NCBI RefSeq assembly: GCF_021440085.1
Contig: NZ_JAKCPW010000003.1
Coordinates: forward strand, 248,001 to 312,000
Direction: 5' to 3'
Length of the DNA stretch: 64,000 bases
From: Dyadobacter sp. CY261
Lineage (GTDB): Bacteria; Bacteroidota; Bacteroidia; Cytophagales; Spirosomataceae
Below, in pieces: positions 17,421 through 26,617 of this stretch; the stretch's first letter is position 1, and every line of letters begins with the position of its first letter. Below the pieces are notes generated by a model. The model made no database searches. It saw only the letters and a program-made list of their open reading frames with translations, and was not told the origin of the DNA. Position numbers and translations under genes: made by a program.

Positions 17421-18211
17421 TGGGAGACAACAGGGAAAACTGGATCGTTTCATATCCCGACGACGGCAATTCGGTGTGTTTTGACATGGAGGACATTTCA
17501 TTCTGGTATCAGCATCGGAACGAATGCCTCATAGAAGCCATGAAGGCCAACCATTTCCCGAAGGATTTTTTGGACATTGGCGGCGGAAACGGCATTACCG
17601 CTCTGGCTATGCAAAACGCAGGTTATGACGTCACACTGGTAGAACCTTACCTGAGTGGCATCGAGAATGCGAAGAGGCGGGGCATCAGGTCGACCATTCA
17701 GAGCACACTGGAAGATTATGTAAAACAGGCGACCGGAACGGCTCCGGCAGCCGGATTTTTCGATGTAATGGAGCACATTAAAAATGACAGGGCTTTTCTG
17801 GAAAATGTTAATTCCTTGCTGGTGCCAAATGGACAAATTATGCTGACAGTGCCTGCTTTCAGTAGCCTCTGGTCTGAAAATGACGTGCAGCTGGGGCATT
17901 TCCGAAGATATACATTAGGCCAGCTTACCGATTTGCTGACAAAGACAGGCTTTGAGGTCACCTATAAAACTTACTTCTTCTCGCTGGTGTGGGTGCCAAT
18001 GTGGTTCGCCCGCGTTTTGCCCGAGAAGTTTGGGATCAAAAAGAATAACACCCCTGAAAAAAAACGGAACGAGCATATGGTGGGACGTCCCGGCACAGCG
18101 CGCATCTTGCGGAAGTTGCTGAGTTGGGAAGCCAAAGCCATTCGAAGTAAATCCCGGATACCTTTTGGTACCAGTTGCCTGATCGTCGCACGTAAAACCA
18201 GAGACTTGTGA
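17420..18211 (+). CDS. Class I SAM-dependent methyltransferase (second copy in cluster)
   Basis: 263 residues with motif I FLDIGGGNGITAL (about 50-62) and a following acidic residue in VTLVEPYLSG. The segment AGFFDVMEHIKND is typical of methyltransferase domain 12-type enzymes, and SSLWSENDVQLGHFRRY resembles methyltransferases from polysaccharide clusters. It overlaps both neighbours by 1-4 bp. The two methyltransferases are only distantly similar, so they probably act on different positions or substrates. Confidence 0.85.
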   Translation: MGDNRENWIVSYPDDGNSVCFDMEDISFWYQHRNECLIEAMKANHFPKDFLDIGGGNGITALAMQNAGYDVTLVEPYLSGIENAKRRGIRSTIQSTLEDYVKQATGTAPAAGFFDVMEHIKNDRAFLENVNSLLVPNGQIMLTVPAFSSLWSENDVQLGHFRRYTLGQLTDLLTKTGFEVTYKTYFFSLVWVPMWFARVLPEKFGIKKNNTPEKKRNEHMVGRPGTARILRKLLSWEAKAIRSKSRIPFGTSCLIVARKTRDL

Positions 18212-19032
18212 GCCAACTTTTACGCCAAACAGACCATTTCCAGCTATTCCTGTTCACTACGGACCCGGCAGTGGTCAAGAAAGCCGTTTCTGCCGGTGTG
18301 GACGGAATCATCGTAGATTGGGAAAACCAGGGCAAGAAACTGCGGCAGGAAAATTTCGACACGCAGATCAACTTTGATACTTATGACGATCTGTGCCGTG
18401 TTCGGGACGTCACGCCAGAAGGAAAGCTGATATGCAGGATCAACGGGTTTTCCGGTGAACATACCTTAAAAGAAGTTGAAATGGCATTGCAGGCAGGCGC
18501 GGACGAAATTTTCCTGCCTATGGTCCGCAACGTCGACGAAGCCCGTCGGACATTTGATATGATCGCAGGCCGTACAGGTTTCAGCATTTTGATCGAAACC
18601 GCTTCGGCACTTGAATGCATGAGCGAGCTGAGCCAGCTCGCACTTCGTCGGGCCTACATTGGGTTGAACGACCTCCATATTCAGCAAAACAGCAAAAACA
18701 TATTTGTGCCGTTGATGAACGACACGGCGGTAAATGTCCGCCAGCATTTTAAAGTACCGCTCGGTGCAGGTGGCGTTACTTACCCACCCAGCGGTATGCC
18801 TATCGCCAGCAAGTATCTGATCAATGAATACGCACGGCTCGGCATTGATTTTAGTTTTCTCCGACGAACTTTCATCAGGGACCATGCGCAACACAGCATG
18901 GAACACATGGTTCACCACATCCGCGAATCCTATGATGCGGCCGCGAGACGGTCGGGCGAAGAAGTAGCTGCGGATTATCAAAAGTTCCGGCAGCTCGTGG
19001 ATAGCTGGACCACCAATCCGGCCCACATATGA
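18208..19032 (+). CDS. HpcH/HpaI-type aldolase / citrate lyase family protein
   Basis: 274-residue TIM-barrel enzyme. Family features are GIIVDWENQGK (Asp37, Glu39), the metal-site region ADEIFLPMVRNVDEA, FSILIETASALE and YIGLNDLHI. GTG 18208 overlaps the stop of the preceding gene (GTGA) and gives a family-length protein. The family cleaves or forms C-C bonds of 2-keto-3-deoxy acids or CoA esters with Mg2+. Placement inside a methyltransferase and glycosyltransferase cluster suggests a biosynthetic aldol step (inference). Confidence 0.85.
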   Translation: MSQLLRQTDHFQLFLFTTDPAVVKKAVSAGVDGIIVDWENQGKKLRQENFDTQINFDTYDDLCRVRDVTPEGKLICRINGFSGEHTLKEVEMALQAGADEIFLPMVRNVDEARRTFDMIAGRTGFSILIETASALECMSELSQLALRRAYIGLNDLHIQQNSKNIFVPLMNDTAVNVRQHFKVPLGAGGVTYPPSGMPIASKYLINEYARLGIDFSFLRRTFIRDHAQHSMEHMVHHIRESYDAAARRSGEEVAADYQKFRQLVDSWTTNPAHI

Positions 19033-19973
19033 TCCTGCTGATGTACGAGCCGGTGGAGGCACATTTAGATCGATTAAAACAAATAGCAGCCGGTCGCCAC
19101 ATGGTCGTCGCGCATTCGGAGGAGGAAGCAAAGAAGCTGATCGCTGATGCGGAAATTGTGCTTGGCAACCGCTATTTTATTCAAAGTCTTCCATTCGCCA
19201 AGAGGCTTCGATGGATGCAGTCCAATTCGGTGGGCGTCGATCTGATCCTGACTGAAAAAAAGCTGCTGATAGACAAAAATGTAATACTCACTTGCGCCAG
19301 GGGCGTCTATGATGCCGAGTTGGCAGAGCATACCATTACGCTTCTGCTCACGCTTTTCCGTCAGATCCACCTGCTCCGGGATGAGCAAAACGAAACCCGC
19401 TGGAAGCGCCACAGGCTTCGCACCCTACATGGGAGCCGTTGCCTGATTCTTGGCTGGGGTAGCCTGGCCAAAGAAATAGCGCGACTGGTGTCTGCAATGG
19501 GTGCCGATGTTTCGGCTGTAAGAAACCATTCCGACGATTCCACGGAAGGCAATATCACCGTTTTCGGACACCATACCTGGAAAACACAGTTACAGCAAAC
19601 CGATGCATTGATCATCTGCCTTCCAAAAACTCCTGAAACAAATCATTTCGTAAACCGGCAAATACTCGATCTGTTACCGGCTTCGGCTTTCGTTGTCAAT
19701 ATCGGAAGAGGCGGTACGCTCGATGACGCAGTGCTTTGGGAAATGGTGCACACCGGGCGGCTCGCAGGCGCGGCGCTCGATGTTTTCGAACAGGAACCGC
19801 TTCCTGCTTCACATCGAATGTGGAAAGAGCCGAACATTGTGGTGAGCCCGCATGTGGGAAGAAGCCTCGAAGGCCCGGTTTATAAATGGCAGCAGCTCTT
19901 CGAAGAAAATCTGGGTCGGTATCTCCGCGGCGAGGCGCTGGTCAATATTGTTAATTATGATAAGGGTTATTAA
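19029..19973 (+). CDS. D-isomer specific 2-hydroxyacid dehydrogenase
   Basis: 314-residue NAD-dependent dehydrogenase. The nucleotide motif is LILGWGSLAKEIARL. The catalytic triad is visible as Arg in VNIGRGGTLDD, Glu in DVFEQEPL and His in VSPHVGRS. It interconverts a 2-keto acid and a D-2-hydroxy acid. The gene overlaps the aldolase by 4 bp and the glycosyltransferase by 1 bp. An aldolase followed by a 2-keto acid reductase would form a logical two-step route to a hydroxy acid. Confidence 0.9.
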   Translation: MILLMYEPVEAHLDRLKQIAAGRHMVVAHSEEEAKKLIADAEIVLGNRYFIQSLPFAKRLRWMQSNSVGVDLILTEKKLLIDKNVILTCARGVYDAELAEHTITLLLTLFRQIHLLRDEQNETRWKRHRLRTLHGSRCLILGWGSLAKEIARLVSAMGADVSAVRNHSDDSTEGNITVFGHHTWKTQLQQTDALIICLPKTPETNHFVNRQILDLLPASAFVVNIGRGGTLDDAVLWEMVHTGRLAGAALDVFEQEPLPASHRMWKEPNIVVSPHVGRSLEGPVYKWQQLFEENLGRYLRGEALVNIVNYDKGY

Positions 19974-20719
19974 TGATCAGCATTGTCGTTCCCGTATATA
20001 AAAGTGCCGCCACGCTCCAAACGCTTCACGAGCGAATAGGCCTGATGGCTGCGAACTCGGATAATGCTTATGAGATCGTCTACGTCAACGACGCCTCTCC
20101 TGACCATTCCCTTTCGATACTTCGGGCACTAACGCACACCATTCCCTTCCATATTGTCGACCTGAAAAAGAATGTTGGCCAGAGCGCCGCATTGATTGCA
20201 GGCATGGCATTTGCCCAAGGCGAAATCATCGCTACCATGGACGCCGACCTGCAAGACGAACCTGAAAACCTGCCACGACTGGTCCGGGCATTGGGCCCGG
20301 GAACAGACGTTGTTTTTGCCAAACGGCAGGGTCATTATGAGTCGCCCGGAAGGCTGGCCACTTCATTTTTTTTTAAGGGGATGGTTCATCTCATCTCCAA
20401 ACGGCGGATTCCGATAAACGCCGGCCTCTTTATGCTAGTCCGGAAAGACGCGGCCAGGCAGTTTCTCGGCTATCTGAACCAGTCCCCTTATCTCATTGGC
20501 CTTATCTCCAAATCAGGGCTCAGATGCACCGGCATTGATGTGGAACGCCCGAAAAATGAGCGCCGGGAAACCTCTTATACCTTCCGTAAACGCGTTCGGG
20601 TGGCCATCAGTTTTTTCCGGACTATTCGGCTCTCACACGCAAAAACAGATGAATCGGCACGCGAGTGGCTTAATTCACATCTTTTGGCCGATCATTCATA
20701 TATTACCGGCAAGTGCTAA
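19973..20719 (+). CDS. Glycosyltransferase family 2 (polyprenyl-phosphate sugar synthase-like)
   Basis: 248-residue GT-A enzyme. The donor-binding region is ISIVVPVYKS, followed by YVNDASPDHS, the DXD-type motif TMDADLQDEP and a VGQSAALIAG segment like that of DPM1/ArnC enzymes. It lacks the two C-terminal membrane helices of ArnC and so appears soluble or peripheral. It ends the overlapping cluster. Together with the DUF6044 protein it mirrors the ykoT-ykoS pair, suggesting synthesis of a polyprenyl-P-sugar used by the membrane protein. Confidence 0.88.
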   Translation: MISIVVPVYKSAATLQTLHERIGLMAANSDNAYEIVYVNDASPDHSLSILRALTHTIPFHIVDLKKNVGQSAALIAGMAFAQGEIIATMDADLQDEPENLPRLVRALGPGTDVVFAKRQGHYESPGRLATSFFFKGMVHLISKRRIPINAGLFMLVRKDAARQFLGYLNQSPYLIGLISKSGLRCTGIDVERPKNERRETSYTFRKRVRVAISFFRTIRLSHAKTDESAREWLNSHLLADHSYITGKC

Positions 20720-20893
20720 ACAAGGTGCTCAATACCGCCGTCTACATTCCATTAACTATCCAAAGGCCGCCGTTTGTCCATATAAGACTGATTATCAAGC
20801 CCTACCCAGGTGATTGTTTTGCAAAAATCAGAGGACGCCCTCGAGGGGGGCAATTTTATGATATGAAAAATCTCTCCTATTCACCTTTTATTG

Positions 20894-20901
20894 TAATTTT
20901 G
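20894..20901 (+). promoter_or_regulatory. Candidate -7 element upstream of the E2 gene
   Basis: TAATTTTG matches the Bacteroidota -7 consensus TAnnTTTG, 49 bp before the start of the dihydrolipoyl acyltransferase gene. No convincing -33 TTG is seen at the right distance. The 231-bp gap after the glycosyltransferase makes an independent promoter here reasonable. Confidence 0.4.
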
Positions 20902-20950
20902 ACTGAAATCTCAATTTCGACCAAGAACTAAAAATACCTTAACAAGCGAT

Positions 20951-22648
20951 ATGGCAGAAGTAATTCGTATGCCCAAAATGAGCGACACCATGGAAGAAGG
21001 TGTTATCGCGGAATGGCACAAAAAAGTAGGCGATAAAATTAAATCCGGTGAAGTGATTGCTGAGGTGGAAACCGACAAAGCAACTATGGACCTGGAATCT
21101 TATTACGACGGTACCCTTCTCTACATCGGCGTTAATAAAGGCGACGCTGTCCCCATCGATGGTATTATGGCGATCGTTGGCTCGGAAGGTGAAGATTACC
21201 AATCCCTGCTCGAAGGTGCCAGCAACGGAAACGGAACACCAGCGGAAGCTGCTCCTGCCAAAGAAGAGGTTAAAACAGAAGCACCTGCCGTAGAGACCAT
21301 CAAAGCAGACTCTGCTCCTGCCGCTCCCGCTGCTAAACCTGCCGCTTCTACCGAGAAAATTAATGCCGCGGTGGTGCGCATGCCGAAAATGAGCGACACC
21401 ATGGAAGAAGGAACGCTGGTTTCATGGCAGAAAAAAGTAGGCGATAAAGTAAAATCTGGTGATATCCTGGCCGAAGTCGAGACAGACAAGGCTACGATGG
21501 AACTGGAAGCATATGAAGACGGTACCCTTCTTTACATTGGTATCAAAGAAGGCGAAGCAGTACCCGTAGATGGCATTATCGCGGTTATTGGTGAAGAAGG
21601 TTCAAATGTTGAAGCATTGCTGGCTCGTGAAAACGGCGAAGCCCCTGCCGAAACCGCTGCACCCGCCCAGTCGGAAACAGCTCCTGCACAAGTGAATGGT
21701 TCAGAAAAAACCGTTTCCCAGGCTGATTCCGGTGAACGTGTAAAAGCATCGCCATTGGCAAAACGCCTGGCCGACGAAAAAGGCATTAATCTGAGCGAAG
21801 TGGCGGGAAGCGGTGACAACGGACGTATCGTAAAACGCGATGTGGACGAGTTCAAACCTTCTGCTAAAAGCGAGGCTTCCGCGCAGTTAGCCCCTTCGGC
21901 TGCTCCCGCTGCACAATCTGCACCTGCTGCCAAGGCAGAAGCGGCTCCTGCGGCACCTGCGACTGGAGATTTCACCGATACGCCAATCTCGCAAATGCGC
22001 AAAACCATCGCGCGCCGCCTAAGCGAAAGCTTGTTCACAGCGCCACACTTCTTTGTGACGATGGAAATCACAATGGACAAGGCAATGGCGTTGCGTCCGC
22101 AGTTGAACGAAGTGGCTACTGCCAAGATTTCATTCAACGACATGGTGATCAAGGCCTGCGCAATTGCATTGAAACAACACCCTGCTGTAAACTCAGCTTG
22201 GCTCGGCGATAAGATCAGAAAATACAATTATGTCAACATCGGTGTGGCCGTAGCAGTAGACGAAGGTCTCCTCGTGCCAGTGATCCGTGATGCCGACAAG
22301 AAAACGCTTTCGACCATTTCGGGTGAAGTAAAAGACCTGGCGGGCAAAGCGAAAGATAAAAAGTTGCAACCGAAAGACTGGGAAGGCAACACATTCTCGA
22401 TATCAAACCTCGGTATGTTTGGTGTAGATGAATTTACGGCGATCATTAACCCGCCGGATTCATGTATCCTGGCAATCGGTACGATCAAGAAAGTAGCAGC
22501 TTTCAAAGAGGATGGAACGGTTTATCCAACCAACATCATGAAAGTAACGCTTTCCGCAGATCACCGTGTGGTAGATGGCGCAACCGCAGCCCAGTTCCTT
22601 TTGACAGTGAAGAAACTGTTGGAAGAGCCGATGAGCATGTTGGTTTAA
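20951..22648 (+). CDS. pdhC: Pyruvate dehydrogenase complex E2, dihydrolipoyllysine acetyltransferase
   Basis: 565 residues. There are two N-terminal lipoyl domains, each with the lipoylated Lys in ETDKATM (about residues 43 and 180), separated by Ala/Pro-rich linkers. Next is a peripheral-subunit binding domain (KASPLAKRLADEKGI, about 260-300) and the catalytic acyltransferase core ending in SADHRVVDG. It transfers acetyl groups from lipoate to CoA. Two lipoyl domains fit Bacteroidota PDH E2. No E1 or E3 gene is adjacent. Confidence 0.95.
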   Translation: MAEVIRMPKMSDTMEEGVIAEWHKKVGDKIKSGEVIAEVETDKATMDLESYYDGTLLYIGVNKGDAVPIDGIMAIVGSEGEDYQSLLEGASNGNGTPAEAAPAKEEVKTEAPAVETIKADSAPAAPAAKPAASTEKINAAVVRMPKMSDTMEEGTLVSWQKKVGDKVKSGDILAEVETDKATMELEAYEDGTLLYIGIKEGEAVPVDGIIAVIGEEGSNVEALLARENGEAPAETAAPAQSETAPAQVNGSEKTVSQADSGERVKASPLAKRLADEKGINLSEVAGSGDNGRIVKRDVDEFKPSAKSEASAQLAPSAAPAAQSAPAAKAEAAPAAPATGDFTDTPISQMRKTIARRLSESLFTAPHFFVTMEITMDKAMALRPQLNEVATAKISFNDMVIKACAIALKQHPAVNSAWLGDKIRKYNYVNIGVAVAVDEGLLVPVIRDADKKTLSTISGEVKDLAGKAKDKKLQPKDWEGNTFSISNLGMFGVDEFTAIINPPDSCILAIGTIKKVAAFKEDGTVYPTNIMKVTLSADHRVVDGATAAQFLLTVKKLLEEPMSMLV

Positions 22649-22669
22649 TCAAAAAATACAAATGCATGA

Positions 22670-22708
22670 AAAAGTGTCAGGCCCGCAAGGTCTGGCACTT
22701 TTGTTTTC
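22670..22708 (+). terminator. Rho-independent terminator after the E2 gene
   Basis: AAAAGTGTCAG (22670-22680) pairs with CTGGCACTTTT (22692-22702) with one G-T wobble. The stem extends through GCC/GGT around a small loop and is followed by a T-rich stretch. It begins 22 bp after the pdhC stop. Confidence 0.75.
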
Positions 22709-22759
22709 AGAGGCGGTTTAAGTGCTTTGCCAAATAACATTGAGTTACTAAACATTAAT

Positions 22760-23302
22760 ATGGAGAAAATACACGCTACCACCGTCCTTGGTGTGGTTCA
22801 TAACGGCACTGTCGCGCTGGGTGCGGATGGCCAGGCTACGATGGGCAATACGGTCGCCAAAAGTAATGTCAAGAAAATCCGTACGCTCCAGGGTGGCAAG
22901 ATCCTCGTCGGTTTTGCCGGCTCTACCGCCGATGCTTTCACCCTGCTCGACCGCTTCGAAGAAAAGCTGAATGGCTATGGCGGAAATATGAAACGCGCAG
23001 CCATTGAACTCGCAAAAGACTGGCGTACGGACCGTTACCTGCGCAAGCTGGAAGCGATGATGATCACTGCTAATAAAGACGAAATACTCGTCATCTCGGG
23101 TACAGGAGATGTTCTGGAACCTGAAAATGGCATTGCGTCGATCGGCTCGGGTGGAAACTTCGCATTATCGGCGGCCCAAGCGTTGAAAAAGCATGCAGGT
23201 CATCTTTCCGCGGAAGAGATGGTGCGTGAAGGATTAACTATTGCGGCTGATCTTTGCATTTATACCAATCATAATTTGGTGATTGAGAAGGTTGTGCAGT
23301 AA
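22760..23302 (+). CDS. hslV: ATP-dependent protease subunit HslV
   Basis: 180-residue proteasome-like peptidase. Residues MEKIHA precede TTVLGV, so Thr7 becomes the N-terminal nucleophile after processing. [10 protein letters not shown] and [20 protein letters not shown] are family hallmarks. ATG 22760 was preferred to the in-frame start at 22727, which adds 11 residues before the propeptide. The chaperone partner gene hslU is not in the window, so the pair is split here. Confidence 0.95.
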   Translation: MEKIHATTVLGVVHNGTVALGADGQATMGNTVAKSNVKKIRTLQGGKILVGFAGSTADAFTLLDRFEEKLNGYGGNMKRAAIELAKDWRTDRYLRKLEAMMITANKDEILVISGTGDVLEPENGIASIGSGGNFALSAAQALKKHAGHLSAEEMVREGLTIAADLCIYTNHNLVIEKVVQ

Positions 23303-23334
23303 TAGGTTGATTCAGATGTAAAACGATAATGTCA

Positions 23335-23442
23335 GTCTGAGCGAACCGCGCCGCAGAGCGGTAGAAAGTAGTTGCGTGATGCCTTTTGCGCGATTGCGGT
23401 ATGGCTAGGCTTCGACCGCCCTGCGGCCAGGTTCGCTCAGAC
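23335..23442. repeat. Intergenic long hairpin element with about 33-bp imperfect arms
   Basis: The left arm begins GTCTGAGCGAACC (23335) and continues GCCGCAGAGCGGTAGAA. The right arm (23408-23442), read on the minus strand, gives GTCTGAGCGAACC, GCCGCAGGGCGGTCGAA. Only a few positions differ and the loop is about 38 bp. It fills the gap between the convergent hslV and dacB genes, and may end transcription from both sides. Its length and arm design suggest a REP/MITE-like dispersed element, but only one copy is in this window. Confidence 0.7.
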
Positions 23443-23484
23443 ATTCATATATTGTCGCTATTCTGGACTTTCCATCTTAATGCA

Positions 23485-24960
23485 TTACAACTCCGCCATC
23501 AAGGTCATCAACTTCACCAGCGAATCGGAAATTACCCGATTGCTTCCTGGCACATATTTGTGCGCGATGATTGTAAAGCTCAACAAGGCTCCCGATTTTG
23601 CATTCACGTAACCCGCAAACGCCCGGGTGCCTTCGATAGAACCGCTCTTCGCATGCACATTACCCGCAGCGCGTGTGCCCTTTCCAAGGTTACGAACGGT
23701 GCCATTCTGCCCAAGAATCGCAATGCTTTGATAGAGGTCTTTAAAACTGGCATCCTTATAAGCGAGGTTCATTATGTCAGTAAGATTGCCCGTAGTAATC
23801 GAGCCAGACGGTGAAAGGCCGCTGCCATCTTTAATATAAAAACCCCTCAGATCCGCTCCCCTTCCCGACCAGTAGCCTGTAATGGCCGTTGCGGCATCAT
23901 CAAAACCGGACTTGCCGGAAAGCCGCTTACCCGATTGTTTGAAGAATGCATCTGCAAAGAGGTTAATGCTCCAGAAATTGGTTTGCTGGCAAAGTTCCCT
24001 CAGTGGCGGCGACTTATATTCGTCGATGATCTTTTTAGGATTGGGAGTAATTAAATACTGGCTCAACGCAAGTTGCTCGGCTTCCGCCACCACTACGCCA
24101 TTGCCAGATAATGCATTCTTCAAAGCATAAGCTGCATACCAGGCGGGATCGGGAATGGAGCCTTTGACCGTAAAAACAGGATTTCCTGCCGGCACCGTAC
24201 CGGTAAGCAACACATTGTTACCCAATGGGCTGCTATAAATGATCGTTTTATCACCGGAGCCGCGTTCGCCCGTGGTGACCTGATTGGTAAATGATAAATA
24301 GGGAATCGCCGGTTCGGTGCCAATGACGGTCGTTGGATCACCGACATCCACACCCGGTTTGAATTTAACGCGGTACAAGTTTTCATTAAAATTGAGTCCC
24401 TGAACTCCCGCTCCGTAATAGTTACCAATATCCCCCCAGATCCAGGTGCTGGCGACGGCTTCCTTGTCGAAAAATGAGGCATCCGCGAGAACTTTCCCTT
24501 TTATGTATTTAATCCCGGACTTCTTTACGGCCGCTACCCACCGGCTGATCATTTCAGGGGCCGCTGGATAACCTTTAAACCGGTCACTTCCCAGGGACGG
24601 ATCGCCGGTGCCATGAATGTACAAATTGCCCGCGAGTGTATCGCCTCGAAGCATGCCGTCGTACTCGAGAAAAGTCTGGAACCTGAAATCTCCGCCGAAA
24701 AGCGCGAGCACTGTGGAAGTCGAAACAAGCTTTAATATAGACGCAGAGGGCAACGACCGTTCCTGATTCAGCGCAAATACATGGGTACCTTCTTTTACAG
24801 CCTTGACACTCACAGCCAAAGAACCGCTTCTCATAAACTCGCTGTTTTGTAATTCCAGCACCGCATCGCTGAAACGGATAAGCCTCGCACTATCGATCGA
24901 TTGCGCGAAGGCACGGACTGTCATTAGAATGCAAATAAAAAGAAGGGTTGCTCTCATCAT
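23485..24960 (-). CDS. dacB: D-alanyl-D-alanine carboxypeptidase/endopeptidase (PBP4, DacB family)
   Basis: 491-residue periplasmic class C penicillin-binding protein with signal peptide (LLFICILMTVRAFAQ). The SxxK motif is Ser74-Ile-Leu-Lys77 (PSASILK). The SxN motif is in WSINLFAD and the KSG motif in HAKSGSIEG. A large insert between the first two motifs fits the peptidase S13 family. It trims peptidoglycan cross-links. The C-terminus is followed by the hairpin element at 23335-23442. Confidence 0.95.
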   Translation of the reverse strand: MMRATLLFICILMTVRAFAQSIDSARLIRFSDAVLELQNSEFMRSGSLAVSVKAVKEGTHVFALNQERSLPSASILKLVSTSTVLALFGGDFRFQTFLEYDGMLRGDTLAGNLYIHGTGDPSLGSDRFKGYPAAPEMISRWVAAVKKSGIKYIKGKVLADASFFDKEAVASTWIWGDIGNYYGAGVQGLNFNENLYRVKFKPGVDVGDPTTVIGTEPAIPYLSFTNQVTTGERGSGDKTIIYSSPLGNNVLLTGTVPAGNPVFTVKGSIPDPAWYAAYALKNALSGNGVVVAEAEQLALSQYLITPNPKKIIDEYKSPPLRELCQQTNFWSINLFADAFFKQSGKRLSGKSGFDDAATAITGYWSGRGADLRGFYIKDGSGLSPSGSITTGNLTDIMNLAYKDASFKDLYQSIAILGQNGTVRNLGKGTRAAGNVHAKSGSIEGTRAFAGYVNAKSGALLSFTIIAHKYVPGSNRVISDSLVKLMTLMAEL

Positions 24961-25040
24961 ATCATATATTAGCAGACGCGAAATTCAGGCCGCTTTGTCT
25001 AATCTAGTAACTAATGTCCGTTTCTCAGGCTGTTTTTTGG

Positions 25041-25048
25041 TACTTTTG
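25041..25048 (+). promoter_or_regulatory. Candidate -7 element for the beta-CASP nuclease gene
   Basis: TACTTTTG matches TAnnTTTG within the 198-bp gap between the divergent dacB and nuclease genes. No good -33 box is seen at 18-20 bp. If used, the transcript would carry a leader of about 105 nt. Confidence 0.35.
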
Positions 25049-25158
25049 TAAGATATTAGGCAATCGATTAGTAGTTTACAAAGAAAAGATACAATAGTGA
25101 TATTGGTTTTTCCGCCAGACGAAAAATACCAATATAGCTTTCACCCCATACTATTTAT

Positions 25159-26577
25159 ATGAAATTGACATTTTGGGGGGCATCGCAGCAGGTCACAGGT
25201 AGTATGTTCCTACTAGAAACGGACGACTACCGCATCCTGATCGACTGCGGCTCCGATTTTGACCTGGATGAGATCGGGAAGAAAACACGATACGAACAAC
25301 AAAAAAGCGTGTTTCCGTTTGAACCGAGCCTGATCAACACCGTACTGCTCACACACGCCCACATCGACCATTCCGGCAATATTCCTAATCTTTATAAGGA
25401 AGGTTTTGAGGGACGGGTGGTTTGCACGGAGCCTACGATGGCGTTGACGTCGCTTTTACTGAAAGACGCGGCCAATCTGCACCAGAAACGCCTCAATTCC
25501 CGCATTAACTCCAAAAAGAAAGGCAAGAAAAAGCGTGAAGTTCCAATGGATTATTATGTTGAAAAGCATGTGATCGAGGCAATGGACAACTTCGTGCCTG
25601 TGGCTTTCGGACAGCGTTACCGGATTGCCGATAACGTAACTGTTATCTACTATGCCGCCGGCCATTTACTGGGCGCAGCGCATATTGTGTTGGAAGTGTA
25701 TGAAAACGGAGAGAAAAAACGGCTCGGCTTCTCGGGGGATATCGGTCGCAGAAACTATCCCCTGCTCATAGATCCGCAGGAAATCCCGCAGGTGGATTAC
25801 CTGATCTGCGAATCGACTTACGGAAACCGTCTGCACGAAGATCGGGGTGGAACGGTGGAAACGCTCGCCGATGTGATCAAACGCACTTGCATAGACATTC
25901 CCGGTAGGCTCATTATCCCTTCTTTTAGTGTCGGACGGACGCAGGCGTTGCTGTATACCCTCAACAAACTCTACCTCGACCGTTCGTTCCCGTTTATTAA
26001 GGTCTTTTCCGACAGCCCATTAGCACACAGCAGCACCAAGGTTTACCAAAAACACGTGCGCATGCTGAATAAAGAGGCGCGGGCCTTTCAGGACGACAAC
26101 GACATGCTGTTCGACTTCGAAAACCTGATCTACCTCGAAAGCTCCGATGCGAGCCGGGCGGTTTCTAATTATAACGAGCCTTGCATCATCATTTCTTCAT
26201 CCGGAATGGTGCAGGGAGGGCGCGTTGAGGCACATGTGGAGGCTAATATCGGCAATCCTTATGCGACGATCCTGATGATCGGTTACGCATCGGAAGGGAC
26301 GCTGGGCTGGCGGCTTTTGAACGGACAGGATACGATCTCGATTCGCGGAAAGCAATACCCGGTCTTGGCTAATGTTGAAAAAATTGACGTATTTAGCGGC
26401 CATGGAGACCAAAACGACTTAATTCAATTTGTAAAAATGCAGGACCCGGAAAAACTCAAACGCGTTTTCCTCGTCCACGGAGAGCAGCAAAGCATGGCCG
26501 AACTCCAAAGTAAAATTCAAGAAATTGGCTATCATTCGGTGGAAACACCGTTAAGAGGCATGACCTACGAACTCTGA
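25159..26577 (+). CDS. Metallo-beta-lactamase fold protein with beta-CASP and RNA-specificity domains
   Basis: 472 residues. The zinc motif HxHxDH is visible as THAHIDHSG. Other MBL motifs are AAGHLLGAAH and GFSGDIGR. The beta-CASP domain follows (IPSFSVGRTQALLY) and then the C-terminal RMMBL part with FSGHGDQNDL and VFLVHGEQQS. The family includes CPSF73-like RNA endonucleases and exonucleases. It probably acts in RNA processing in the cytoplasm; the target is unknown. Confidence 0.92.
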   Translation: MKLTFWGASQQVTGSMFLLETDDYRILIDCGSDFDLDEIGKKTRYEQQKSVFPFEPSLINTVLLTHAHIDHSGNIPNLYKEGFEGRVVCTEPTMALTSLLLKDAANLHQKRLNSRINSKKKGKKKREVPMDYYVEKHVIEAMDNFVPVAFGQRYRIADNVTVIYYAAGHLLGAAHIVLEVYENGEKKRLGFSGDIGRRNYPLLIDPQEIPQVDYLICESTYGNRLHEDRGGTVETLADVIKRTCIDIPGRLIIPSFSVGRTQALLYTLNKLYLDRSFPFIKVFSDSPLAHSSTKVYQKHVRMLNKEARAFQDDNDMLFDFENLIYLESSDASRAVSNYNEPCIIISSSGMVQGGRVEAHVEANIGNPYATILMIGYASEGTLGWRLLNGQDTISIRGKQYPVLANVEKIDVFSGHGDQNDLIQFVKMQDPEKLKRVFLVHGEQQSMAELQSKIQEIGYHSVETPLRGMTYEL

Positions 26578-26617
26578 CCGCTTCTGATTTCGCCCACTAA
26601 TCACCAGAACCTGAATT

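Noticed and set aside
20835..20858. GCCC-GGGC hairpin after the GT2 gene as a terminator
   Set aside because: The stem is only 4 bp and there is no proper T tract; it may be chance in a G-rich stretch.
21532..22227. 231-residue minus-strand open frame opposite the E2 gene
   Set aside because: Ala/Ser-rich antisense frame caused by the Ala/Pro linkers of the acyltransferase. It has no start context or domain.
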